A stretch of DNA of 64,000 nt, taken from positions 24,647,001-24,711,000 of the forward strand of contig OY540813.1 in NCBI GenBank assembly GCA_961205875.1, given 5' to 3'. Below are positions 36,041 through 48,199 of the stretch, piece by piece (within the stretch, counting starts at the first letter, position 1; each line of letters starts with the position of its first letter). Origin of the DNA: Sialis fuliginosa. Lineage: Eukaryota > Arthropoda > Insecta > Megaloptera > Sialidae. A model generated the notes under the pieces. It worked only from the letters and a program-made list of their open reading frames with translations, searched no databases and was not told the origin of the DNA. Made by a program: the position numbers and the translations under genes.

Positions 36041-36830
36041 TTATATATTCATTCTGATAATAGTATTGAATGTTCCTTGATTAATTACTTCTAATCTGGC
36101 TTTGATAACTTTAATGTCGTCTTTATTTTGTGTATGGCACTTGTGTGTTGGTAAATATTCTGCAAATATTCCCGGATTGGATTTAAGAAAAACTGAACAC
36201 TCGTAAATGAGCATGTCTAGTTTCTTGATCAATGTTACAAATGAATCTTATACATCTCTTTTGTATTAAAAATATGCTCGATGCTGTGTATGATGCAAAA
36301 ATTGGGGCGTAAGATATATTGGAATAAATGTACATAGCTATAATATATTGACAATAAGATTTCTATTAATGGAAATCCTATAAAATCTAATAAGGTACCA
36401 ATTGGTACCTTATTTAACATACGATATAGCTTATAAGAGTATTTAGATATTTTGCAGGATAGTAAATCTACATATGGTTTCCTGTTTAAGTGTTTGTCGA
36501 TAACAACCCCTAGAAACTTTACTGTATCTTTAAGTTTAACCGGAGTTCAATTATCAAGTATAATACCTTCAGGCAAATTACTACATTCTCCAAATCTTAT
36601 AAGTTGCGTTTTTTCTAGGTTTAATTTTCGGCTATTGTTATCGAACCAGGATAGTAACTTTTAAAATAGAGTGGTTAACATCAGATAATAAAACTGGGTG
36701 GTTGTGGCTAGAGAAAAGTACATTGTGTCGTCTGCAAAGAGAATCGTTTTATTATTTATGGCATTAGGCAAATCATTAATGTAGATTAAAAAACGAATAG
36801 TAAGCCCTAGTACCTACCGATCTTTAAGGT
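36041..36830 (-). pseudogene. LINE reverse transcriptase fragment, broken
   Basis: Reading right to left on the minus strand: FLIYINDLPNAINNKTILFA followed by DDT, in which FADD is the catalytic RT box (codons at 36727-36738). Then come SWFDNNSRKLNLEKTQLIRF and VKFLGVVIDKHL, the conserved RT thumb-proximal motif. The part at 36041-36232 has HKCHTQNKDDI, which resembles the H.YNTRN C-terminal motif of these LINEs. At least one in-frame stop (after GIILDN) and frame changes make it a pseudogene. The endonuclease and upstream RT blocks are missing. Confidence 0.78.
36389..36414. repeat. Perfect 26-bp palindrome
   Basis: A uninterrupted self-complementary sequence made of two inverted copies of aataaggtacca. 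It lies inside the LINE remnant and holds two KpnI-type GGTACC sites. Confidence 0.9.
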
Positions 36831-36987
36831 ACGGCTCTAAGGATCTCCCGCTTATTAGAATTTGTAATATCATTATTTGAATATAACGATCCGAAATCTC
36901 TTAATACACGTAAATTTTATTTACCTATTTACAATTTCTTCATATCTTAAATGTTCTATTTATCTTATTATCAGAAATTAGTGTTAA

Positions 36988-37157
36988 GTAAGCGCCCCAG
37001 GGCCCCCAAGTATAGGGGGCCCCCACAGCAGTGTAAAAATTAGTAGTAAGCAAAAATTGAGGTTGCAACGAAAAAAATATTTATGTTTTTTGCATGTAGT
37101 GAGGGCACCTCGGTTACTTGCTGCCCCGGGGCCCCAGAGCCTCAAGTTACGGCCCTA
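36988..37157 (-). mobile_element. Short G/C-rich element, copy 2
   Basis: gccccggggccccagagcct then caagttacggccct at the right end is the reverse complement counterpart of the left part of 31269-31425. cccccaagtatagggggccc at the left matches its other end. Confidence 0.5.
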
Positions 37158-37589
37158 ATTATACTACTGTATACATGAATTTAATGTAACTATTATCTAT
37201 TGATTATTGCACAATATTGAATAACAAATTGAATTGAACTAATTAAGTTACACTGCGTTGCTATCAAAAGTCTTTCCTAAATAGACCGTTTAGAAATCAA
37301 AGAAATTAACTTCGTTTGATAAGTGAAGTATAATAGTTTTCAATTTTTTAAATCTATATATCAAGAAATTGTTGAAGTTTTTTGATTCTCCTATTTTACT
37401 CCAATGTTATGAACAGTTTGTTTTTGGAGTTGCTATTTTGTTGTACTCTTATCAAATTAATTTTCTTTTGTACCTTGCCAACAAAACTGGACCGTTTGAT
37501 CTAGAAAGCTGAGAATTGGCTTAGTTATAGTAAATGGTAGACTAATAATATACCTGTGTTATAATAAATAATAAACGTTTAAGTTTGTA

Positions 37590-37862
37590 TGTTCTTTAAG
37601 GGGGAAAACGGGTTACCAATTTTTTTTTATTCGAACATTGCGAGTGGAGTATTAAATGAAAGCTGACAATTCAAGGAATTTAAATTTGTAAACGTTTTGT
37701 TGTTATTAAAATCTTTGTTTGGCAAATTTTCTAAAAAAATCGAGAAAATATATCTCCAAAAGTAATAGTGAGAAAAATCTGAAGAAGTTAGGAATGTGTT
37801 AGTAATGATGTTGATATTATAAGAAAATTACTAGTACTGGCTTCACTTACTTTTTTTTCATA
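37590..37862 (+). repeat. Dispersed repeat family A, copy 2
   Basis: Carries gcgagtggagtattaaatga, aagctgacaattcaaggaat and aaaatctttgtttggcaaat, matching 19798-20160 in order and strand. Confidence 0.6.
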
Positions 37863-37869
37863 AATAATT

Positions 37870-39440
37870 CAAAATTTTTATAAAAATAAATAGTACATTT
37901 GGAGCGATTTGATTCCTAATAGACGATTAATTAAATGCCTATAACTAGGAATTCTTAACTCAAAATTAAATCAACATAATCGAATGAATTGAATAACTAT
38001 GTAGGTATATGGTACGGGACACTTGTCCGCTAGGATCGACTCGCACTTTATACATTTTTCACTACATGCCCTATAGAAAATTTTTTACTCACTTCAGTTT
38101 GTAATATGCGAATTGTGTGTGTATTTTGTTTTGAAGTTGCATTAATCTAAAATTCAGAAGATTCCATTCTTGAAATAGAGGGGAGGAGTACAATCACGAA
38201 AATACAAATTTTATGGGAATATACATCGCTATTCCATGCATCAGTTGAAATAAAAGAAATTGAAAATGATTTATGCATGCTTCTAGAGACACCAGGTACA
38301 CGACTACCAAATTGTATACCAGGGAATTTTGTGCTAGATCGTTCATATTTCAGTCAGTGTTGTTGCCAAAAAGTGTGTACCAACTAAGTTATCTTGATAA
38401 GATGGAAGTATTGTATGTTATTATGTGCCTTATAATGAAATATTGCAGATAATAAATGCAGAATTATGGTTCAAAATGATAAGATGCATCTAATTAAGAA
38501 AATTATGTATTAATGAGGTTGGCTAACGAAACCAAAATACTTAAATCGATCTCAAATATACATATACAGAATATTCACAATTCTAATGAGACCCCGTGGA
38601 AATTATTTTCCCGTTTTTAAGTACTAATTAAAAATTAAATTATTATATACACAGTTTATTATGACAATGTATAATGAGATAACACTATTGTATTTAAAAC
38701 TCTTATCATAAAATAGTAAAATAAAAAAAATTCTCATGAACTGTAAACTCGTTTTAAAAATATTAATTGAAAACTTTTGCTAATTTATCGGTTTTGACTA
38801 AGAATTAAGTATGCCAACGTAGCATGGCTTCGACAAGAAAGATGTGTTCTGTGTAGTCACGATTTCAGTGCTAACTAAATGTATATTAAAAGTGTTTTTA
38901 AACTTAAAATATATATAAAATAATGGAAAATTATTTTGTTTCTGAACAATTGGTAATGATCACTGACTTGCATACTTTAACACAGGCGATTTCCTCTTAT
39001 CACCTGCCCTTGATAGACTGTTACCAACCTTCTTAAAGGTGAATCGAGGAAAATATAAATAGTTATCCTGAAATGCATGAAAACTATGCTAAATACTCAT
39101 TTAAGATTTTATTTTAATGCATGGGCACTCTATTAACAAACTATATACAATTTCATCAATTTTCTATTTAAATGCACGGTTGTGAAAATATTGTGGAAAA
39201 TCAATAAAATGCAACCTAAACCCGGAAGTCCGGACATGTTTTATTAAAGTGAATATCGTTTTTAAATGGGAAACATGATACACTAACACAGTGTATTTTA
39301 CTTGAAAGCATATTTGTACATTGGGTAAAAGTTAAAAGCTTTTATTAATTGTAGAAAAAGTCAATCAACTATAGGTGAAGTATTGAATGGGATTGTTATA
39401 CTATATGTTCCATTTAATAACAATAATAAAAATTGTTTCT
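37870..39440. other. Intronic sequence, no gene seen
   Basis: A/T-rich, with no conserved-looking reading frame, splice-bounded exon or clear element ends. Confidence 0.45.
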
Positions 39441-39959
39441 AACTGGATGTCCTCAACCTTTCGAGTCAGTGGGCCGTACTGAAAATCGAAATAGGTTTAC
39501 ATTCACTACGTTGTTCACGTAACAGTTATAGGTGTACTCGTATACATTCAATAGTGACAGTGATTTTATCAGAGCTATTTCAGTTTCATTTTTCTTTACT
39601 GTTGACAGTGGCGCAGGCAAGTTAATATTGATATGGCACAACGATGGCAACTAAAACTATAAATGTTGTTTCGGCTATTTTCAATGTACTATATAATATA
39701 TCTCTTCAAAGACGTCGGTTGAAAATTTATAATATGTATAATTTGCTTTAATTTACAATTATAAAAATTATCACTTAGATATACTTTTAATTTAATAAAT
39801 TAGTAAATAATTCAACAAATCAGGTTGAACTAAATAGGTGTATACATTTTAAAATAGATACAATGAAAAGCTTAAGATTTTTGTGAACTTTATATTATAG
39901 TTCACAACAACGGACTTAACTGCATGCAGTTATGGCGGCAAAACTGTTGAGAATCGCTG
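39441..39959. mobile_element. Possible hAT-like MITE
   Basis: Left gtcctcaacctttcgag faces right gttgagaatcgctg, the usual CAGxGxTTCTCAAC design. No clean target duplication, so tentative. Confidence 0.3.
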
Positions 39960-40084
39960 ACACAAAAAGTGTTCCCTAATTTAACACGTTCACGTTTTTT
40001 AAAGCCCCTCTTGAAACAGCGCACTACACAACATACTTGTGTAGTGTTTTAAAAGAGAGTAGCAGATCGAGCAAGCCAGTCATA

Positions 40085-40400
40085 ATATAAAGCTGGCAAC
40101 GTCGCGCTCACCACTCCCGCCATGCTGACAGAGTGTGGCGGATGCGGCAACGCTGTACGCCATTGTGGTGAACAACACACACTCACAAACCAGTCGACTC
40201 GATCCGCGTGCTTCAGTGTTTCACTCGGCCCGTCAGAGGTGACTGGATTTCTTGCGTACCGACCAAAAAATAAACACACACATGTACATAGGTATTCACC
40301 TATATCATACACGTACATGTGAAAAGTACGTTAAAAGTGATCGCGCTTGTGTGTGTGTCGTGTGTGCGATTGCGAGTGTGTGTGTGGCGTTTAGTGAAGT
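40085..40400 (+). promoter_or_regulatory. Promoter-like island with initiator motif and possible non-coding first exon
   Basis: A G/C-rich stretch contains the arthropod initiator-like TCAGT (40213-40217), then cgtcagag|gtgact, a plausible splice donor at 40239, and a GT-rich leader-like tract at 40345-40385. The open frame from 40122 (MLTECGGCGNAVRHCGEQHT...) would leave at that donor in phase 0, unlike the phase-1 first exons. I favour non-coding or promoter function. Confidence 0.4.
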
Positions 40401-40449
40401 TCTTCGGCTTGAGATGTGTTGATGAGATGATCTTGATGATGGTAGTTTT

Positions 40450-42325
40450 AAATTCAAGGTTAAGTTTATGTTAGAGTTGGTCATGTGATTTAAATGTTTT
40501 AGATATATGTGTATGTGTGAATTTATTCACTTATTATTGAGTGTTGGTTTTGTTTGTTATATATAGTAATACCCAACAGGTGAATATATTGTGATAAGTT
40601 CTTCCAGAAGATCCGCAGTGTTTTATTTTTATCTGTGTTGTTTTTAATTTATTTTAAAATACATAAAATATGTTTGGGAAGAGTTTACGGATGGAATGTC
40701 ATGGTAGATAACGTATTTATTACCAAAATTAAAAAACTCACGATTGCTTTAACATGTGAAGTTTCTTCATTGGTATTTTTTATTATGTCATATTTCCCAT
40801 TTCACATAATAAATAACTCGTATCTTATATTTGTGCTATTACGACATAGCAAAAAATGTTAAAAATGTAGTAATTATACGTATACACATTATATTAATAA
40901 AGCGTTATAATATGAAGACATATTTAAGTTTAATTACATATTTGTAAGAATTCCGTTTCCAGTATAATGGACATTATTTACATACTAATGTCGAAATATT
41001 TGAGATGCTTGTAATTTAAAGAAATATGAAAGAGTCGATGATATATGCTAACAAGTAATGTCAATATTTATACAAGAAGTATATACAAATTTATATCGAT
41101 ATTTTAGTTGGTAAATAAATGAAAACTATAAATGCATTCGATTCATTTACATATTTACTAATTTCTAATTGTTCTGTGTATGTATGCATATAAATAAATA
41201 AATAAACAAAATAACACTGGGTATTGTGTTTCAGCTAGTAGCAACAGATTGTTAGTAAATAGTGAATTTAATTGAAATTATGTTGGAACCTCTCCCTTGG
41301 TGGTTGGTCATTTTGTATAAATAATTAATGTATTCATAATATTGGTAGTTTTCGAACATCCTCGTATGCATTGCTATTGTGGTTATGTGTATAGTTTTGT
41401 ATTTGTACATAATCAATATATGATTATCATGCATTTCGAGTTGGAAAAATGCACCGAATTTAGCGTTTGTATGAGGGAGTCATGTTTCTGTACAGAGGCT
41501 GACTATATAAAATTTAGTAAAAATACAAGCTTACAATTAGATAATATTATCGCGAAAACATGACTTCGAAAAATGTTTCAACTGTCAAGTTGAAATTATT
41601 TATATTTGTTACTAAATGAGGATAGTTTAAAAAGTGCCCTCGCAGGATTTACATTGTTATTATCATCTAGATATGTATCAATTTTTCACACAAATATTAT
41701 CTAAATTTTATGGAAAATTAATATATAGTAAATGGAAAATTAATATTTTATTTATCAGCATAACTATTAACTTATTAAAAGAAAAACTACCCGTGTGTCA
41801 CAATATTTCAAAGTGCAACCATAATAGGGGTAAAAAAACGAACGGTATTATAGGTATTTTGTAAATTATACAAATGTTTATAAAAACGAAAACGACGACA
41901 GCGAAACCGCATCTAGTTCTAGATATGCATGTTTATTGGAATTTTATAACGTAAATGCATTATAAAATCAATAAATATATAAATAGTATCAATATCACTA
42001 ATGAATCCACATAAAATAGTTTATGCATGTTATTATTTATTTACATATTACCTTAATAAATACTAACAACAACTGATAAATAAAATAGCCTTGCTTTTTA
42101 TTTATAAACAATTATTTTCCAAATGCAATAAACAAATATTATTTTCTTGCGTTTCGTCCTTTAAACATCTGTATCTATAATTTAAATAAATCAAATATTG
42201 AGTTTTAGAAATACATTTTTTTGTAAATGTTATCAGTTATGAACAATTAATGACAAATTTATTATTGATGATAAATATGACAAGATACATGGAATTGAAT
42301 AAATTGTATGATTTAAGGAAATTTA
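40450..42325. other. Intronic sequence, no gene seen
   Basis: A/T-rich. Short open frames lack protein-like composition. No element ends recognised. Confidence 0.45.
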
Positions 42326-42330
42326 GAATA

Positions 42331-42719
42331 TGTAGAACTACGTCTTCCCTGGTAGTACTATCAGGTACCTCAAGAGCAAGAATGCAATGAAAATTTGTCA
42401 CCTTTTGATAGCGTATATCTCCGGAATCGTAGAGCAATAAATATTCATAATAATATAGTCCAATTTAAAAAAAAGATTTTAATCCTTTATCCTATATAGT
42501 AGAATAAAAAAGATAAACTATTTATCATAGGATTTTGTACATATAGTCGACGTTTGATATTTCGCCCCGTATCACAGATGAAGGGTTGTAATTGGTTTTA
42601 TTCGATCCGATGGGAAAATTCTACGGAGGTGTAGAAACCGCATATCTCACAGAAGTCAAGATATATACGATTTTGTATAATAATTAAATATAGAAAATGT
42701 GACAGTAGTCGTAGTTCTA
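42331..42719 (+). repeat. Dispersed repeat family B, copy 1
   Basis: Shares acg.tcttccc, ggtacctcaagagca/ggtaacctcgggagca, atgaagggttgtaa, ttcgatccg.tg and tatacgattttgta with 57255-57600. The outer ends tagaactacgtctt / cagtagtcgtagttcta suggest inverted termini. The middle also carries the tacaacccttcat-like module (in reading strand gatgaagggttgta). Confidence 0.5.
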
Positions 42720-43250
42720 TGTTATTAGTTGTAAAACAGTTGCTACTTTGCACCTAGTTTCTCTTTTTGTGTTATTAATTTGCGAGTATTTTTTATGATA
42801 TTATGTAGTAAAGTATATCAGTGAATGTTCGTTATTTCGGTAGAGTCCGGTTCTGTATTGCAACCCCTATGTTTGATCGCACCCCTCAGGCCGTGCAGGG
42901 TGTACATACATGAACGCAGGTAGCAGGTGTTTCATGTAATCAAAGACTATATGTCTATCTCATAAACTTTTCATTCTTTGCTTATATATGTATGATTCGC
43001 TCTTTCTCTCGCATGTATGTTGATTACCTCTCTTTTTTTAACGTACTTTATAATTGTATGTATTGTAATATGTAAAAACAGTGGTGTGATAATGTTAAAA
43101 TTAATTTTGTAAGTAGTATTTCATCAAAGACATAAATATCCAACTTATTAAAAAAAAAAATTTTTTTAACGTTTTTATGTGACATATTTTTATTTTCTCA
43201 AAATAATATAATACGAATTGAATTTTCAATATATCTGTTTCCCTACTAAT

Positions 43251-43443
43251 GTACGGTATTATAAAAAAAAGTACTAAAGTACTAAAACTAAACAAGCACT
43301 TTGAACAAGTATCAAACTTATGTCAGTTCCATGACATTTATTGACAGTTAAGCGCTTGCGCAATGTGTAAAAATAAGGGTATTAAAACAATGGTGATGCT
43401 TATTAGCTAACAAATTTTATACAATTTCTTTATAATATCGGAC
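43251..43443. mobile_element. MITE related to the 3.0 kb element
   Basis: Ends gtacggtattat / ataatatcggac and the inner blocks ttgaacaagtatcaaactta, gggtattaaaacaatggtga match 3012-3338, with an internal difference in length. Confidence 0.55.
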
Positions 43444-43449
43444 ATAAAT

Positions 43450-44280
43450 TGACCAGAAAATGGTTAGTTAGTACTTTTGTTAATAATTTATAATATTCAC
43501 AAAGTATTAATTTATTCTCGAATTTTAATTAATTTTTACTTTATATGTGTAATGAATTTCATGGTTATTTTTAACGATAAAATACGACGTAAATGATACT
43601 ATTTTAGATAAGCTATCAAAGAAATCGAGCGTATTTTGCGTGACTCAAAACAGTAATCGTATTTTCATAATGCTTTTACTATAGTTTGTTTTAATATGCA
43701 TGCATTCCTTATAAAACTAATGTCTGAAAATAAATTACAAACATACTTTCTTAGTTTGTCGTAAACACAGTTGATCTTAATAATTTTAAATCAAAACTTT
43801 TATATCTTTTAATTAAAATTTTTAACTAGAATAAAACATAAACATATTTATATTTAGTTCAATTTTTCTTATACGCTCTTTTTAAATGTATTTACTGATT
43901 GCGGTGTACAACTACGAAAAATGTTTATTTAGGAATCGAAAAAATAGTTTTGCTTTTTGCTTATAACTTGGTAACACAACCTTTTAAAAGACACCAAAAA
44001 ATTCGTAATCCATCGTACCTTTATTTTAGGCAGTTAACATCTTTTTAGCAGCAACCTTACAAATAATACTTATTTATGAATTATTATAACAAAATATGGT
44101 ATTGTAGCTACTTTATTTTGCGGTGTATTTCTGTAATTGCAACTTACTTTTCCCTCTAGATAAAATAAAAAAACATCTACTAATGATAATAATACCTAGA
44201 AATCGACGTAAAACAAACCTACTGTTCCGCCGCCTTCTTCACATTTTATCTGTAAATACTGTGTGGTTTTTTGTAAACAG
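43450..44280. other. Intronic sequence, no gene seen
   Basis: A/T-rich. At 44283-44400 a G/C-rich patch (gcggcaggtgcgcgg, ggcgcgggtgagcc, accgcccgggttcg) may be a small regulatory island or an unrecognised exon with donor gtgagc at about 44330. Confidence 0.35.
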
Positions 44281-44440
44281 TACTGCGGCAGGTGCGCGGT
44301 ATGTTTATATTGCACGCCACTGGCGCGGGTGAGCCTCATCGTTCTGTCATTATTCCATAGCTACACCACCTAACCGCCCGGGTTCGTCCGAGTGTCCATC
44401 AACGTTATATATATGTACATTATACTTTACAGGTGTAATA

Positions 44441-45100
44441 TACAGAGTGTCTCGTAATCATACCGACAAACTTTCAGGAGTTATCGAGGACATTAAAACA
44501 ATCGCTTTCGAAAATAAGTCGAAATACAAAATGCTAGTGATATTTATAAAGTATTTTATTACAAACATTTAAGTAGGCCATGAAAAACAAAAATAGTTAA
44601 AAAATCACAATAAGAACAATCAAAATAACAAATGAATATTTGAAAACTATTACAAAAAAAATATTCTTACTTTTTTCAAAAATAAATATGATAAGTTACA
44701 TATCGTTGTAAAGTAGAGTAAAAAAACACGTTCAAATATGGTATAGTTAACTTAGTGGCCCATAAGAAAAACTAAAGTTAGGGCTTGTAACTCAGAAACT
44801 AAAAGTGATATAAAATTTTAAACACTCCAATCAATTCTACACAAAAAGGTCTTTAAAAAACCGCAAACAAAATGTACCCATCTCCTTTGACAAAAAAGTT
44901 ATAGCCATTTAAAGATTTTCCGAATTTCAGTTTTTTTTTTAGTATACTGCCTAAATCACATACACTTATATATTAATATTTTTTGATGTAGTAATACTCA
45001 CCCCTTCCTTACAAATAATTCATCTCATTTAACCGAATCTATATCTCTTATCGTTTAGAAAATTTCGATGAATTTCACGTTTATCTTGGACATCCTGTAT
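44441..45100. mobile_element. TACAG.-TGTC-type element
   Basis: Left tacagagtgtctcgtaatca faces right ttatcttggacatcctgta. The pairing is clear only at the outermost bases. The insides are A-rich without coding. Confidence 0.4.
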
Positions 45101-45109
45101 ATGTATGTC

Positions 45110-47190
45110 TATATGTATGTATGTGCATTTTTGTGGTCGGTCATCGTTTTTAGTTCGGGGGTGTTGGTTTTAGATGCGTTGTAGACATGTTTTGTTTTCT
45201 AGGTAACTAACCTTGATGCAGTGTGATCTAATGTATTAAATGCACGTTGCATCATCATTTAGATTGAGTTGATTACTGTAGTTTATATTTTCCCGGATGT
45301 TGTAAGTTAAATTAAATAGGGTGAAGTGGTGGAAATGTAATACCGGGGTAAAAGTAATAAGTCTATTATTTTTTTCTATGAAAGTAATTAAAGCAGTTTG
45401 CTACTTTCTTGAAAACTTTAAATACTTTATTTACTAACTGCTTACCAGTTTATATCTTAGGAAGTTCCTATCTGATTTTATATATATAAAAAATCAAAGT
45501 TGATTTAAAATTGTGAATTTCATTTCTCTGACACCTAATGCTTTTGAATATATGCATAATAAATATAAATAATTAACTAATAAATTATACTACACTATAT
45601 TTATTTATTTATTTGTTAAACTTTTAATGTATGTGACTTTTTGTATACCATAATTGGTCGAAGTGCAAATAAAAAAAAAGTATTATTATTAGCCCCAAAT
45701 CTTTTAAGTAAATGTAATATGCTGCCACTCCATTTTAATTTGTGCAATTGTGGTTAAAATATTAAGAAAGAAGGAGTACTATAATGCTATTTAGAAAAAT
45801 TACCAAGATATACATAACATATAGTGATGAAGTTTGCATTTACCTCACTTCACCTTGTGGTATTATTTATTTAAAATACATCCGGTACTTGAGAAAAAGC
45901 ACGCCAGTTAAACAATTTCTCAGGTTTCAAAGTGTATTTTACATACATTAAGTAAGACTGATAGGGGAAATAATAGTTAAAATATTTGTTATCTAATAAG
46001 TTCAAAGTGTCCTTCCCTATGGTTCCTGACTTACGAGACAGTCTGTATGCATGTATTTATAATTATAATACAAAATATTATTTGTTTTGTTAAATATTTA
46101 CTATTATGTACAAATTTAAGGTACTTAGGAGGTAATATCAATATTAATAGTATATGTACTTTCTATAATAGAAATCAAATTAATTTACCTGATCCCAAAC
46201 GTCAATTTAATAACTAAATCAATTTTATTTTATAATAAAACGAAAACTCAAAAGTTCTTTTTACCGCAATACCGTATTTTATTAAATGCATAAATGAATT
46301 TCAAAGTGATAAAAGGAAAGAAGTATTTTTTTCACGAAATGAGTTTATTGAATTTTCCTAATAGGTAAAGAATTCGCTTGCGGAAGGAAAAGGGAGTGTT
46401 TTTTAAATGACGGGAAGACAAATATCATATTATTTCTGGGATAGGTCAATATATATATATAATTTTTCATAATTTTTTTTTATTGGATTTCGATTAGGTA
46501 TAATTTTTTTAAGTGTATAATTTTATAATAAGTATTTATTATAGTGATTACAAATAAATAATAGTCTGTAATCAGGTACTTGAATCGAAATTTATTTATG
46601 GTTCGGGTTTCAGTTCAGCACGATGCAAACTATTTGGATTCAAAAACCGATATTTTTTCATGGTTCGGGTTCGGGATCAGGTTCAAGTTTGTAATTTATA
46701 ATTCAGTTATAGCATTAAAAAAGAAAGTAAAAAATATGTAAATTTTAGTAGTGGACTTGATAAGTCACATCAATTTCCAGTTAGTACTTACATACATTTT
46801 ATAATCTCTTTTAAAAATCATGGGAAAAAAATATTACAAATAATAATTTTTTGAATTTTTTAAAAATATATCGTTGACTTTGAAATATAGCGGTTCGGTT
46901 CGGGTTCAGGTTAATGAAAATTACGGGTTTTTTCGGGGTTCGGGTTCAGGTCCCTGAATTTAATTGTACATAATTAATGTATGTATATTATTGTATATAT
47001 GTCTGTAAAAATAACAACAGTTTTTTTTAATAAACGTGACATACATAAATTTTTTAAACTATTTTATTGTTTAAGTTTTTTTTTTGCTAGTATGATGAAT
47101 TATATTCATCTTCTCGTAGATCATTATAAATTATTAAAAAAATGTGCCATTTTAAAAAACATTCTACTAACAATAGGTACAATAGATGAA
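45110..47190. other. Intronic sequence, with repeat remnants
   Basis: A/T-rich. 46570-46950 holds several ggttcgggttc / cgggttcaggt units, probably an old transposon. No exon recognised. Confidence 0.4.
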
Positions 47191-47197
47191 TAAGGTA

Positions 47198-47759
47198 AAG
47201 GCACCAGTTATGGCCGTTATAAGAGCAAGTTTTCGTTGTTTTTTTTTAAACTAATGGGCTTGTTTTTTATAATTCTCATGAACTCATGTTACTAATAAAA
47301 CAAGTAACTCTTTATTTAATCAATTTTATAACCAAAGTCTGCAAATATAGTTTGTTTTTTAAATTATAACCTTTTATTTTGTTTATGTTTTTTCTCCAGT
47401 AATGGATAAAATAAAACCAGTAATGAGCACGCAGTGATGGACACTTGCTAATGATTACAAAATGATAAGTAGTACGACACAAAAGATATAAAAAAAAGAA
47501 CTGTCAAATTTGAAACAATGTAAAGCAGTTGATATGATAATATAATTATTAATTAATAAATTATACTAATAATTAGTTTAAATGTTCACCATTTTGACAT
47601 CTATTGGCAAATTGTCATCAAATCACGCTGTAAGGCAGTTAAATGTATATAGATTAATATTCAGAAATGGTAGTAATTAAATATCAACAAATATTTCTAA
47701 TTCAGTACATTTAATTAAAAATGTGTCATTACTGGGGTCCTTGCCAAGACTCGTGCCAC
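47198..47759 (+). mobile_element. TA-flanked MITE family, copy 1
   Basis: Imperfect inverted ends aaggcaccagttatggc / gccaagactcgtgccac next to TA on both sides (47196-47197, 47760-47761). About 85-90% similar by eye to 58476-59016 over its full length (for example taatgagcacgcagtgatgg and acacttgctaatgattacaa). No coding. Confidence 0.75.
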
Positions 47760-48199
47760 TACCTTATGCATTTAAATAAAACTTTTTTTCTTTTTAAACT
47801 ATCTACAGATTTGAATTATTCAAATATGTACAATGTAAATACATATAATTTGTATTATTTTTGTGTTGTAAAAATATTATTTGTCTAATTTGATTTTTCC
47901 GTTGATATTTAGAGGTAAAATATATTTTTAGTACGTCTCGTAGCTCGCTTTTCATAAATGTTCATTTTAATATTTATCGAGACAAGTCAAATATAAATGT
48001 TCTTACTATAATTGAAATATATATATGAGCCGACATAAAAAACAAATTACATTCTTTCATAATTTGTTTTTCTGTTTAACAGAGATGTGATTCGAACCGG
48101 ATATTTTTTGAGGCGCAAATTAAAACTGAACCTATAATAAATAACCGAACCAAAGAGGTTGATCTGGTTCATTCCGGTTTAATTCAGATACTTAATCTA

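Larger units (their letters stand above)
35815..36835 (-). mobile_element. Degenerate LINE (non-LTR retrotransposon), 5'-truncated
   Basis: On the minus strand the sequence carries the second half of a LINE reverse transcriptase, its C-terminus, and a 3' end with AATAAA followed by an ATT-rich simple repeat tail (about 35820-35850). It is truncated at the 5' end near 36835, as LINE insertions often are. The Jockey/CR1-like group is the likely class. Confidence 0.75.

Noticed and set aside
36452..36664. Plus-strand frame of 70 codons
   Set aside because: It is the antisense shadow of the LINE reverse transcriptase remnant.
48085..48100. B-box-like ggttcgaatcac on the minus strand
   Set aside because: No A box, cloverleaf or terminator. 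It sits among cgaacc/ggttc repeats of a probable old transposon.
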